This document shows, one piece after another, positions 40,621 through 48,526 of a DNA stretch of 64,000 bases. The notes below the pieces were generated by a model. The model was not told the origin of the DNA. It saw only the letters and a list, made by a program, of their open reading frames with translations, and ran no database searches. This DNA is from Thermococcus profundus (GTDB lineage Archaea; Methanobacteriota_B; Thermococci; Thermococcales; Thermococcaceae). How positions within the stretch are numbered: the first letter of the stretch is position 1; each line of letters begins with the position of its first letter. Both the position numbers and the translations under genes were made by a program. The stretch lies in the NCBI RefSeq assembly GCF_002214585.1, contig NZ_CP014862.1, forward strand, positions 310,001-374,000, written 5' to 3'.

Positions 40621-41709
40621 ATGGCCATGACACGCCACCACGTCCCCCTAAAACCCCTTAGTCTCTCCCTCGTGTTCCTTCTCTTCGCCCTAGTCGTAAC
40701 TCCTGCTCTTTCGGTTCCTTCCATCAGCTTGAACGTCCAGTCGATAGAATCCTGCACCGCTGGGAGATACTACATCGACGTCAACATCACCAACCTCGAA
40801 GGAGCTACCCTAGTCAATCAGACCTTCAACGTAACTATCCCCGCGGACAGAATACCTGCCTATTCCCTGCTCAAAGCTGGCAACGTCTACGCCGTCGATG
40901 AAAACGGGAACCCTCTCTACTACTGGGTCATGAGGAGGACATCGAAAGTTTTCACTGTCTTCTTCAGGGTTCCCAGGATAGAAGCCAACGGCTGGAGGGT
41001 TGTAAGGATCTACTACGGCTCCGACAATCCTTACAGGGGTTACAGAAAGCCTGGAAAACTTTTCGTTTACTTCGAGAACTTCAACCGGCTTAAAAACTAT
41101 CCTCACGTGGACACGGGCATCTTCGGTAACTCACAGTCCTTCGCGGATGGTGAGTTGCAGGTGAAGAACGGAAGACTCGCGGTAAATTCCACACTTTCCA
41201 GTGGCACCTCAAAGGAGGCCCAGCTCACCACGCTGACCGTTGATGGTTCATACGAGATAGTCTTTAAGTTCCGCAGGGGATCTGATGCCCAGAACTCCAC
41301 CAGCTATCCCTTTTACATGTTCATCTACGACCCTGATTGGGAAGGCTATGATTACATCGGGATCCGTGAGAAGGGTTCTAGGTTCAAGTTCGAGTTCGGG
41401 AACGACTGGAACGGGAGAAAGATGGGCTCAAAAGCCGGAAAACAGTACTATCTCGGCGAGATACTCGTGACTCCCTACAACAGCACCGGAAGGGTTGAGA
41501 AGTTCTCAAATGGAAAAACTCTGGTCTCCCATGGGTTCGAGAATTACTACGAGTTCTTTTACTCCACCGTCTCGGTGGGCTTCGGTCAGGCCAACGGAGG
41601 CTCTTCCACCGTTAATCTTCTAGCCTATGTGGACTGGGTTTATGTAGTGCACCGTGTTAATTACGACGCTGAAATCGGTGAAATGGGAGTGGAATGCGGC
41701 TGTAATTAG
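40621..41709 (+). CDS. secreted DUF2341 domain protein
   Basis: About 362 residues. The signal peptide (residues about 10-32, LKPLSLSLVFLLFALV) ends near ALS; then a beta domain (VPSISLNVQSIESCTAGRYYIDV) and a DUF2341 region (YYWVMRRTSKVFTVFFRVPRI, ANGWRVVRIYYGSDNP), followed by a concanavalin-like stretch (YFENFNRLKNYPHVDTG…WVYVVHRV). DUF2341 occurs in archaeal surface and adhesion-like proteins. ATG 40621 or 40627; a TATA-like TCTAAATT at 40597 would make it leaderless, while the TTG at 40588 is unlikely. It ends CGC near the C-terminus, with no membrane anchor visible. Confidence 0.75.
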   Translation: MAMTRHHVPLKPLSLSLVFLLFALVVTPALSVPSISLNVQSIESCTAGRYYIDVNITNLEGATLVNQTFNVTIPADRIPAYSLLKAGNVYAVDENGNPLYYWVMRRTSKVFTVFFRVPRIEANGWRVVRIYYGSDNPYRGYRKPGKLFVYFENFNRLKNYPHVDTGIFGNSQSFADGELQVKNGRLAVNSTLSSGTSKEAQLTTLTVDGSYEIVFKFRRGSDAQNSTSYPFYMFIYDPDWEGYDYIGIREKGSRFKFEFGNDWNGRKMGSKAGKQYYLGEILVTPYNSTGRVEKFSNGKTLVSHGFENYYEFFYSTVSVGFGQANGGSSTVNLLAYVDWVYVVHRVNYDAEIGEMGVECGCN

Positions 41710-41719
41710 GTGGTGTTAA

Positions 41720-42301
41720 ATGGTAAGACACCGGATAGGTCTAATCTCCCTGATCTTATACTCTCTCCTTGCGTTTGTCCTCCTAATCGTGGTTTTCCAC
41801 TTCGCCTTCGGCTTTCAGTACGTCGTCATCCTGACGGACTCGATGAAGCCCACCATAAACCCCGGTGATCTCGTGGTTACCAGACCCGTTTCTCCAGATG
41901 AGCTCCACGTCGGCGACATCATCCTCTATCGGGTGACGGTGGGGGATTCCACGTACAGGATAACCCACAGAATCGTCGATGTTAGAACCGACGAGGATGG
42001 AAACCTCTACTACGTCACTAGGGGGGACAACAGAAAATACGCGGATCCCTGGAGGGTTTATCCGGATCAAGTGGTTGGCAGGGTGGTTTTAAGGATCCCC
42101 GGGGTTGGCAACGTTCTTTTGAGGGCTCCGCTCATAGCGGCAGTCTCGTTCATAGTGCTGATGGCTTCTATAGCCTATGAAATCGGAGTCATCCTGACGG
42201 AGGGGGAGGACTCTGAGGAAAGGGAAAAGGCTCTTCTCCAGAAAAATAGAAGGATGTACATGGTGAGGCGGGCCAGGAAGCCGGGGAAGGGTAACCTCTG
42301 A
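41720..42301 (+). CDS. signal peptidase I, SipW/Sec11 (Ser-His) type
   Basis: Membrane peptidase of 193 residues with an N-terminal helix (residues 7-30) and a second helix near residues 140-160. The catalytic Ser41 is in VILTDSMKPTINPGD and the catalytic His83 in YRITHRIVD; the His replaces the Lys of bacterial LepB and defines the ER/SipW type. A GDNRKYADPW box follows. The C-terminal basic tail is cytoplasmic. GGTGGTG precedes ATG 41720. Its place after two secreted proteins suggests a dedicated peptidase like SipW in TasA operons; the TasA-like gene at 28566 is 12 kb away. Confidence 0.88.
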   Translation: MVRHRIGLISLILYSLLAFVLLIVVFHFAFGFQYVVILTDSMKPTINPGDLVVTRPVSPDELHVGDIILYRVTVGDSTYRITHRIVDVRTDEDGNLYYVTRGDNRKYADPWRVYPDQVVGRVVLRIPGVGNVLLRAPLIAAVSFIVLMASIAYEIGVILTEGEDSEEREKALLQKNRRMYMVRRARKPGKGNL

Positions 42302-42655
42302 TTACCACTTCTCCTCTGGGACGGCCTCTTTCTTTGCCGGAATGAGGCATAGGAACTCAAATGTCTCGGTCAGGGCCTTGTAACCGTGGGGCTCGTTGGG
42401 CGGAACGTAGAGAAAGTTCCCGGCCTTGACGTGGACTTCTTCCTTTTCGTTCGTTATTATTCCATCTCCCTTCATGATGAATATCTCGTGCTCCCAGTCG
42501 TGCTGGTGGATCGGTATTTCAGCGTCCTTTTTGAGGACGAAGTACCTCATGGCGAAGTTCTTAGCACCTAGCTTTGGATAGACGAGCCACCTTATAGTTA
42601 CTCCCTCAAAACCTGTGTCCTCCTCCGGAACGTCCGTGTAGTGTCCGACGAACAT
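42302..42655 (-). CDS. cupin domain protein
   Basis: Single-domain cupin of 117 residues. Motif 1 is IPIHQHDWEHEIFIMKGDG, giving the two His and one Glu metal ligands; motif 2 is AGNFLYVPPNEPHGY with the fourth His. The fold is common in sugar isomerases, dioxygenases and sensors; the substrate is not apparent. GGTGATACC precedes ATG 42655. It is convergent with the signal-peptidase gene with no gap. Confidence 0.88.
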   Translation of the reverse strand: MFVGHYTDVPEEDTGFEGVTIRWLVYPKLGAKNFAMRYFVLKKDAEIPIHQHDWEHEIFIMKGDGIITNEKEEVHVKAGNFLYVPPNEPHGYKALTETFEFLCLIPAKKEAVPEEKW

Positions 42656-42688
42656 GGTATCACCGGGGTAATGTGGGAGGGGAAATAT

Positions 42689-43192
42689 TTAAACCTGGCG
42701 GGCCGCTCCAGCTTCGACCGCGGCGTTGTAGAGAGTGAGGAGTCTTTCGTAGGCATCTTCTTTTATCTCGGCCAGCTTCCCGAACAGCTCTGCAACTTTC
42801 TCCTCGCCCGTGAGCCTCTTGAGCTTTCTGTAGACGTCCCTGCCTATCATCTCCGACAGCAGGGCCATCCCAATGGCCTCTTCGACGCTTCCCACCTTGA
42901 GCATTTCACGGCACACCGGCAGGGTGTCTAGGGGTGGGGCGTTGAACTTCAGCGGTTCCATGCCGGGATAGAGATCCTTGAATAGCCCCCTTATCTGCTC
43001 CGCGTGCTTCCTCCTCTCCCGGGCCAGGGTCATGAACTCGGCGGCCAGGGCCCCCTCCACGTGATCCGCGAGCCACTCGTAGGTTTCCGCACCGCACTCC
43101 TCGTTGCATATTGCGTAGCTCAGGAGTTCGTAGCCGTTGAGGTTCTTCAGGAACGTCTCCACGTCTTGTATAATATCAACGTCTATCGCCAT
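42689..43192 (-). CDS. ferritin-like protein 3, with altered C-terminal metal motif
   Basis: A 167-residue four-helix protein related to the two at 4700-5666. Helices NEECGAETYEWLADHV, ARERRKHAEQI and LLSEMIGRDVYRKL are similar, but the last helix reads AEIKEDAYERL where the relatives have ExxHY, so the C-terminal His and Glu ligands are lost. It may be a non-catalytic or differently liganded member. Start 43192 follows GGTGGTGAAA; the TATA GTATATAC lies about 38 bases upstream (43226-43237). No operon partner. Confidence 0.75.
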   Translation of the reverse strand: MAIDVDIIQDVETFLKNLNGYELLSYAICNEECGAETYEWLADHVEGALAAEFMTLARERRKHAEQIRGLFKDLYPGMEPLKFNAPPLDTLPVCREMLKVGSVEEAIGMALLSEMIGRDVYRKLKRLTGEEKVAELFGKLAEIKEDAYERLLTLYNAAVEAGAARQV

Positions 43193-43294
43193 TTTCACCA
43201 CCGTATATGGGTAGATTTTTTGTTGTATATACCATTTTCTTTGGGTTTGTTTCAATGAGAGTTTAAGCAATAGGAAAGCTTAAGTAGTGTAACC

Positions 43295-43660
43295 GTGCCC
43301 GTGAACGGTACTGTGATTCTTACGGGATTAGTTTTTCCGCGGGAGTACACAGTTTCGTCCGCCGGCGGTAGTGTGCGAGGTTATTACGGCGGGAGGGTTC
43401 GGATTAGGGCTTATCTCGGTGATGACGGGCTCCCCGATGCTTGGAGTGGTGTTGCACCGAAGCTGGAGCCGATATCCGGGATCGCCGTGAGTATAACGCC
43501 CGAGGTGCTCGACGTGGTTCCGGGGAGTAACGGGACCTTCGAAATTAGAATCTCGGCGGGAAGTGCAGCCTTCCGTGGAGTTTACCCCGTTTACATTGTT
43601 GCCTTGGGGGAGGACGGCTGGAGGGGATGGGCGGTCGTGGACGTGAAGGTGGATGGGTGA
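43295..43660 (+). CDS. small protein with extracellular-type beta domain but no signal peptide
   Basis: A possible 121-residue protein starting at GTG 43295 or GTG 43301, about 30 bases after a TATA-like GTTTAAGC. It is Gly/Val rich with repeated short strands (VRIRAYLGDDG, VSITPEVLDVVPGSNGTFEIRISAG, VYIVALGEDGW), like domains of archaeal cell-surface proteins (NxT and 'VVPGSNGTFEI' style), yet lacks a signal peptide. It may be the surviving C-terminal domain of a decayed secreted protein or a divergent cytosolic one. The antisense reading is weaker. Confidence 0.5.
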   Translation: MPVNGTVILTGLVFPREYTVSSAGGSVRGYYGGRVRIRAYLGDDGLPDAWSGVAPKLEPISGIAVSITPEVLDVVPGSNGTFEIRISAGSAAFRGVYPVYIVALGEDGWRGWAVVDVKVDG

Positions 43661-43778
43661 GCACAGTCTTCTGGGGAATTTTTGCTTTCCCAGCCAAAAA
43701 GTTTTTATTTGGTTTTTCCTTTCCCCCACCAGAAACGGTTTGAGTGCCTGTTCTAAAAAGAGGAGAGGGGTAAGAGCG

Positions 43779-44684
43779 ATGCCAACGGTCAAAGTGGATC
43801 CAGAGGAAATAAAGAGGATCAAGAAGGAAATTGAGGCCCTGGAGAAGGAGAGGAGCGAAATCCGGGCCAAGCTCGACGAGCTCGAAAAGGAGCTCCAGAG
43901 CTGGATTCAAAAGAGGGACGAGAAGAACAAGGAGGTTCAGCAACTTCGCCAGAAGGGCAGGGAGTACAAGGCCAAGAGGGATGAAATCAATGCCCAGATA
44001 CAGGCCCTTAAGAAGAACCGTGAGGAGATCAACGCGAAGCTTGACCTTCTCTATCAGGAGATACTCGAATATAGAACCAAGAGGGACGAGTACAACCAGC
44101 TTAGAAGGCTCAACATGCCAGCGGAGAAGATCCAGGAGAAGATCGAGAAGCTCGAGTGGGAGCTCCAGACCAACCCGAAGATAACCCCCGAGAGGGAGAA
44201 GCAGATCGTCGACCAGATCCAGGTTCTCGCGACGGAACTCGAGATAATCCAGCAGGCGGACAGGTTCCATAAGAAGCTCGTGGAGACCAGGAAGAAGGTC
44301 GACCAGCTTAAGAAGGCCAGGAGGGCCATAAGCCTCGAGATTCAGAAGTTGGCAAACCAGAGCCAGCAGTTCCACGAGATGATGATCAAGGCCTTCAACC
44401 AGGCGGACGAGGTCAAGAAGGAGGCCGACGAGTACCACGCCAAGGTCGTCGAGCTCCGCGACAAAGTCAGGGAGGTCAGGAGGCAGCTCAGGGAGCTTGA
44501 GAGGAAGATACGCGAGTACGACGACAAGCACAAGGAGCTCATCGCATACAGGCTCGTCGCCAGGATGAGGGCCAAGAAGGACAACAGCTTCGAAAAGGCC
44601 GTCGAGGCCCTTGAGAAGTTCAAGAAGGGAGAGAAGCTCACCCTCGACGAGCTGCTGCTTCTCCAGAGGTACAACCTCGTCTGA
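43779..44684 (+). CDS. archaeal coiled-coil protein (COG1340 type)
   Basis: A 301-residue protein that is almost wholly Lys/Glu/Arg/Gln coiled coil from residue 8 to about 265 (EEIKRIKKEIEALEKERSEI and similar heptads), with a globular-like end (ARMRAKKDNSFEKAVEALEKF and LTLDELLLLQRYNLV). Widespread in archaea and of unknown role; structural or RNA/chromosome-associated roles have been guessed. ATG 43779 follows GGAGAGGGG; a TATA GTTTTTATTT lies at 43701. Nine bases separate it from arcS, so both are probably co-transcribed. Confidence 0.85.
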   Translation: MPTVKVDPEEIKRIKKEIEALEKERSEIRAKLDELEKELQSWIQKRDEKNKEVQQLRQKGREYKAKRDEINAQIQALKKNREEINAKLDLLYQEILEYRTKRDEYNQLRRLNMPAEKIQEKIEKLEWELQTNPKITPEREKQIVDQIQVLATELEIIQQADRFHKKLVETRKKVDQLKKARRAISLEIQKLANQSQQFHEMMIKAFNQADEVKKEADEYHAKVVELRDKVREVRRQLRELERKIREYDDKHKELIAYRLVARMRAKKDNSFEKAVEALEKFKKGEKLTLDELLLLQRYNLV

Positions 44685-44693
44685 GGCCTCACC

Positions 44694-46400
44694 ATGGAAG
44701 TTATCAGGCACGAGGGGCCCGGAAGGCTGGGCCTCGTTCGGCTGGGGGAGCACTCGTTCAGAACCCCCGCACTGGCAGGGGTAGACTTTACACTCTCCCC
44801 GTTCAACTCCTTCTTCCATCCCTCTGATCCCGGTGATTACGACTTCAACCTATCCCCCTCAATTCCCCTCGGCTTCTACACGCCGGAGGAGGTCATTCAG
44901 AAAGCAATTGGAAGGCTCTGGAGCATTGACTATGAAGGCTTCAACGCATTCTACCTTCCCGCCCTTAGGAGGACGGAGTATCTGGATGAGTTCTTCAAGA
45001 TAATCGAGAGATACAACTTCGAAGCCGTCTACCTTGGCAACTCAAAGATCATCATCAAAGAGTACCGCTACTTCGTGAGAATTCTGAGGGAGCTTCGCGA
45101 GAGGTTCCCGAACGTCATGATCATAGCCGATTTGGAGCCCTTCTTCTATCCCCTCGCCGTTTATCTCGGCGTTGACGCCTTCGACACGCGCTCGCTCAAG
45201 CTCTACGACTTTGAGGGCAAGGGCTTCACCCAGTTCTCGCCCTTCGTCTGGAGCGATACCCCAAACTCCTTCGACTTCGCTCGCAAAACCATACTCGAGG
45301 TCAGAAAAGCCCTCGAAAGTGGAAAGCTCCGCTATCTCGTGGAGAACTTCTTCCCGACCCAGTATAACGCGGGAATCCTCAGGATAGCCGACCTTGAGCA
45401 CTCGGATTACCTTGAGAGGTACACTCCGATTCAGAAGGAGACCGTCTATTTCATCAGCGACGCCTCCATAAGGAGGCCCGAGGTGAAGAGGTGGCACGAG
45501 CGCGTTGCTGAGCGGTTTGTCCCATCCAAGAATGCCGAGCTGGTCCTCCTATTTCCCTGCTCGGCCAGAAAACCCTATTCGTTCTCCCGCTCCCACACCC
45601 TCTACAGAAAGGCAGTTAAGGATGCTCTGGGTTCAGGAGTATTCAAAGTTCATGAACTCATCCTCACTTCTCCTTTCGGCGTCGTCCCAAGGGAGTGGGA
45701 GTGGTTAGCTAAGTACGACATAGTTGTTACGGGCCACTGGGGCGAGGAAGAGATAAAGCCGGCCGCGGAACTCTTAGCCAAAACTCTCGAAAAGTACCCG
45801 AAGGACGTGCCGGTGATAGCGCACCTAGATGAGGCCTACGTCGAGATCGCTAAGCTTGCCTCCGAGCTCTCCGGAAGGGAGATAATCTTCACCCGCGTTG
45901 AGAACGGGACGACGAGCAGTGAGAGCCTCCGCTCGCTCACTGAAACACTGAAGGAGTTCGAACTTCAGGCCACCAAGGAAGATAGAACCTACCGCTACTT
46001 CGAGAACATCAGGAAGGTCTTCGACTTCTACTTCGGAGCGGGAGCTGGGGAGGCGGTTCTCCCTGGGAATGGACAGGTTAAGGGCTCGAAGATGCTCCGC
46101 CTCCTCATCGACGGCCAGCAGACCGGGACGTTCAAGGACGGCGTTATAAGCGTCACACCCTTTGGAATGCAGCGTATATACGACGCTCTCAACTCCTACT
46201 GGGTGAAGGTGGACTTCGAGCTCCGCGGCGACGTCTTCGCCGTTGGGGTTGAAGAGGCTGATCCAGTAATCAGGCCGGACGACATCGTTGGAATAATCCG
46301 CGATGGGAAGGTTGTTGGCGTAGGAAAGGCAGTGCTCAGCGGCGAGGAAATGGTTAGGACGAGGAAGGGAGTGGCAGTTAAGGTGAGGAAGAGGGCATGA
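44694..46400 (+). CDS. arcS: archaeosine synthase (ArcS/TgtA2)
   Basis: Enzyme of 568 residues acting on preQ0 at position 15 of tRNA to give archaeosine (with RaSEA in Thermococcus, via a lysine adduct). The N-terminal half is a degenerate TGT-like barrel; the ArcS signature PCSARKPYSFSRSH starts at Cys289; a PUA RNA-binding domain occupies about residues 480-568 (VLPGNGQVKGSKMLRLLIDG, DDIVGIIRDGKVVGVGKAVLSGEEM). The tRNA-guanine transglycosylase TgtA1 is not in the window. ATG 44694 follows the coiled-coil gene; the 3' end overlaps a toxin gene by 23 bases. Confidence 0.94.
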   Translation: MEVIRHEGPGRLGLVRLGEHSFRTPALAGVDFTLSPFNSFFHPSDPGDYDFNLSPSIPLGFYTPEEVIQKAIGRLWSIDYEGFNAFYLPALRRTEYLDEFFKIIERYNFEAVYLGNSKIIIKEYRYFVRILRELRERFPNVMIIADLEPFFYPLAVYLGVDAFDTRSLKLYDFEGKGFTQFSPFVWSDTPNSFDFARKTILEVRKALESGKLRYLVENFFPTQYNAGILRIADLEHSDYLERYTPIQKETVYFISDASIRRPEVKRWHERVAERFVPSKNAELVLLFPCSARKPYSFSRSHTLYRKAVKDALGSGVFKVHELILTSPFGVVPREWEWLAKYDIVVTGHWGEEEIKPAAELLAKTLEKYPKDVPVIAHLDEAYVEIAKLASELSGREIIFTRVENGTTSSESLRSLTETLKEFELQATKEDRTYRYFENIRKVFDFYFGAGAGEAVLPGNGQVKGSKMLRLLIDGQQTGTFKDGVISVTPFGMQRIYDALNSYWVKVDFELRGDVFAVGVEEADPVIRPDDIVGIIRDGKVVGVGKAVLSGEEMVRTRKGVAVKVRKRA

Positions 46401-46860
46401 CCTCTTCAAGTCTCTTTATTGGAGCGTAAAAGCCCTTCTTGAGCATTTCATTCAATATATTGTTTGCATCTTCCAGCTCAATGATGCCTCTTTTGACGCC
46501 AAGAACGAGGACTCCTATGGTGCCTGAAACCTTGACACCGAGCAATCTCGCTTTCTTTCTCGCGTCGTAGTCGTCACTGAGCAGAATTCCATTCCTAAAC
46601 TTTGCAATGGCTATGCACGAGGCCTCTCCTTTTCCAAGACTTTGATTGAGAAGGTTGTAGAGTTCTCTCTCCGCCTCAGTAAGTTCGAGGACTTTTAGTG
46701 GAATTTCGAGATTTGGATATCTCCCTCGTTTTACCCCTACCTTGAACTCATCCACCACTTGGGGCGTTGTGACGCCATCTTTCCCCAGGATTGCTTTCAT
46801 CAGGTCAAGGGACTCCGTCTTGGCGAAATTTGAAATAACTGTTGTATCCACTACAAACAC
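46378..46860 (-). CDS. DUF3368 PIN-like toxin
   Basis: A 160-residue VapC-like protein. The PIN-fold acids are visible in VVDTTVISNFA (Asp5), DEFKVG (Glu/Asp near residue 38), GKGEASCIAIA and LLSDDYDARKKA (Asp near residues 96-100). Such proteins cut RNA and are held in check by an antitoxin. GTG 46860 overlaps the antitoxin stop by ten bases, so the pair is translationally coupled. The downstream end overlaps convergent arcS. Confidence 0.87.
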   Translation of the reverse strand: MFVVDTTVISNFAKTESLDLMKAILGKDGVTTPQVVDEFKVGVKRGRYPNLEIPLKVLELTEAERELYNLLNQSLGKGEASCIAIAKFRNGILLSDDYDARKKARLLGVKVSGTIGVLVLGVKRGIIELEDANNILNEMLKKGFYAPIKRLEEVMPSSSP

Positions 46861-47123
46861 CCTATCGCCTCCACCTCGGAAGCAATGTCGTCTCTGTCCG
46901 GCGTTCTTATGGGGATCCCTCGGCGCTTAAATTCTTCTACGACTTCCTCTCTGGTAACTCCAAGAACTTCGGCGGCTTTTCCAAGACTTATCAGCCCATC
47001 AAGATACGCGGAAATAATAATCTCCATAAAGAGTTCCTTATCTTGTTTTATTAGGGATAAGGCCCTCCTTGGCATAAGTTGGGCAACTTTTTCAAACTCC
47101 TTCAGTATCCAGACCTCTTCCAT
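46851..47123 (-). CDS. UPF0175 antitoxin
   Basis: A 90-residue protein of the UPF0175 family, the usual partner of DUF3368 toxins. A helix-turn-helix-like segment GLISLGKAAEVLGVTREEVVEEFKRRGI (residues 40-67) fits the family, followed by a short acidic tail that may cover the toxin active site. GGGGAGAAGC precedes ATG 47123; TATA-like GCTTAAGTT lies about 35 bases upstream (47154-47162). Confidence 0.85.
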   Translation of the reverse strand: MEEVWILKEFEKVAQLMPRRALSLIKQDKELFMEIIISAYLDGLISLGKAAEVLGVTREEVVEEFKRRGIPIRTPDRDDIASEVEAIGCL

Positions 47124-47203
47124 GCTTCTCCCCGGTCTATATCTGAGTAACTGAACTTAAGCATTGCGCAATATCTAAAAATCCTCCTTTTCTTATCCCT
47201 ACC

Positions 47204-47503
47204 ATGCCCAAGCACTTCAAGCGCGGAGTCAAGAGGGAGCATCATTTCCTCAAGGGCCTTGAGAAACCCCTGGAAGAGATAGCCGGCATTCCCGGAGTGA
47301 AAAAGGTAATCCCCGGGAGGATATACGCCAGCGATTCCAGGGGCTTTGAGATAAAGGTCACACGGGAAACACAGACCGGACTGAAGCTTGTCGCCAAGAG
47401 CGATGGGAGCGTTCAGGAGGTCTTCTTGGTCGTTGATAAAGCGGACAGGGAAAGGGTGAGGGTAGAGATAGAGAGAATCTCAGAGCGCTGGAAGAGGAAT
47501 TAA
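47204..47503 (+). CDS. DUF2103 family protein
   Basis: A 99-residue conserved archaeal protein (DUF2103), beginning KHFKRGVKREHHFLKGLEKPLEEI; His residues at 4, 13 and 14 have led to its description as a putative metal-binding protein. IPGVKKVIPGRIYASDSRGFEIKVT suggests a small alpha/beta fold. Function unknown. ATG 47204 has no ribosome binding site and lies about 27 bases after the TATA-like ATCTAAAAAT at 47171, so it is leaderless. Confidence 0.82.
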   Translation: MPKHFKRGVKREHHFLKGLEKPLEEIAGIPGVKKVIPGRIYASDSRGFEIKVTRETQTGLKLVAKSDGSVQEVFLVVDKADRERVRVEIERISERWKRN

Positions 47504-47578
47504 ATCCCTGCTCATGGCTTCATGGATGTGCCCCATAGTGAGGCCGAAAAAGTGAAATAACTTGAATCTATGGAAATA

Positions 47579-47586
47579 TTTTTAAG
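47579..47586 (+). promoter_or_regulatory. TATA box of the small gene at 47617
   Basis: TTTTTAAG about 35 bases before GTG 47617, followed by GGTGG at 47607-47611. Confidence 0.4.
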
Positions 47587-47616
47587 CCAAAAATCTAAAA
47601 ATCTGCGGTGGTGTGA

Positions 47617-47766
47617 GTGATCTCTATAAAGCGAGTTCTCAGGGGGATACTCAGGATCAACGCAGGTTTTGCCGTGGTCAGGATACGCTCCCTTGGCATC
47701 GTATGGCCGAAGAAGACCGACGTGGATCTGATTGAAACGATGGAGAGAAAATTCGGGAGAAACTGA
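47617..47766 (+). CDS. 49-residue small basic protein
   Basis: GTG 47617 to TGA 47764-47766 encodes a 49-residue basic protein (ISIKRVLRGILRINAGFAVVRIRSLG, then IVWPKKTDVDLIETMERKFGRN). A TATA box and GGTGG are correctly spaced ahead, codon choice fits the chromosome, and the gap is otherwise empty, which supports a real gene. No family recognised. Confidence 0.55.
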   Translation: MISIKRVLRGILRINAGFAVVRIRSLGIVWPKKTDVDLIETMERKFGRN

Positions 47767-47804
47767 TTACTCCTCGAACTTGAGGCAAGCTGGACTTTCT
47801 CTTT

Positions 47805-48440
47805 TCACAGCTCCCTCTTCCCTTCGAAGAACTCAAGCAGTTCCTCGTCGCTTATCTCCTCCTCGGCTTCGGTATATCCAAGCTCCCTTTTCTGGAGGTC
47901 TATTAAACCCGGCGTCAGGAGGAGCTTTCCGTCAAGCTTTGGAACCGCATAGTGAAGCGTTATCTCGCTGAATTCGTCGAGCCTGATGGTTGGATTCTCC
48001 TCGTATTCTATCTCATCCAGCCGTTTTCCGTTAGCTATGAGCTTGGCCACTATTGAGGCCCCGTCTATCGAGTACTGGGGCTTCCCGATGTGTCTGACCT
48101 TCACCCCCTCCATCTTTGATGTTATGAACTCCCTCGTCCTCCCGCGCGGAACCGCATCGCCGAGGATCCCACCGACGACTATCATGGTGTCCTCCTCTAT
48201 ATCCTCTGGCTTCAGCTCCTCCTTCGCCTGGAGGTCGAGGACTATGAGCTTCGAGCGGTCGAATGGGAACTTCGTAACGCTCTCAGTAATGACGCTACCA
48301 AGCTTCGCGAGTTTTTCCCTCTCGTCCTCGCGGACGTTCGTGAAGATGAGCTTGTTTCCCCACCACTGGACGACGTGGGAGTACTCCAGCCAGAGCCACT
48401 CGCTTACCTCCTCAAGGTGCTCGATTATCAGGTACGGCAT
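47805..48440 (-). CDS. DUF431/SFM1-like SPOUT methyltransferase
   Basis: A 211-residue protein of the archaeal DUF431 family (COG2428), a SPOUT-fold SAM-dependent methyltransferase related to yeast SFM1, a protein-arginine methyltransferase of ribosomal protein Rps3. Segments: PYLIIEHLEEVSEWLWLEY at the N-terminus, LIVLDLQAKEEL, the knot-region TMIVVGGILGDAVPRGRTREFI, and RHIGKPQYSIDGASIVAKLI. Whether the archaeal substrate is protein or RNA is not known. Start 48440 follows GGGGTGGTTCC. Confidence 0.82.
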   Translation of the reverse strand: MPYLIIEHLEEVSEWLWLEYSHVVQWWGNKLIFTNVREDEREKLAKLGSVITESVTKFPFDRSKLIVLDLQAKEELKPEDIEEDTMIVVGGILGDAVPRGRTREFITSKMEGVKVRHIGKPQYSIDGASIVAKLIANGKRLDEIEYEENPTIRLDEFSEITLHYAVPKLDGKLLLTPGLIDLQKRELGYTEAEEEISDEELLEFFEGKREL

Positions 48441-48526
48441 GGAACCACCCCTAAGGGCTTCAGGCTCCGCCATAAAACTCTTTCCATTGACCTGCCGGTG
48501 GAAAAATTTTGAAAGAATAAGAGGCT

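Noticed and set aside
43545-44819. 424-codon open frame on the minus strand
   Set aside because: It is a shadow of the Lys/Glu-rich coiled-coil gene on the plus strand: the product is an unnatural Leu/Val/Glu repeat and there is no ribosome site.
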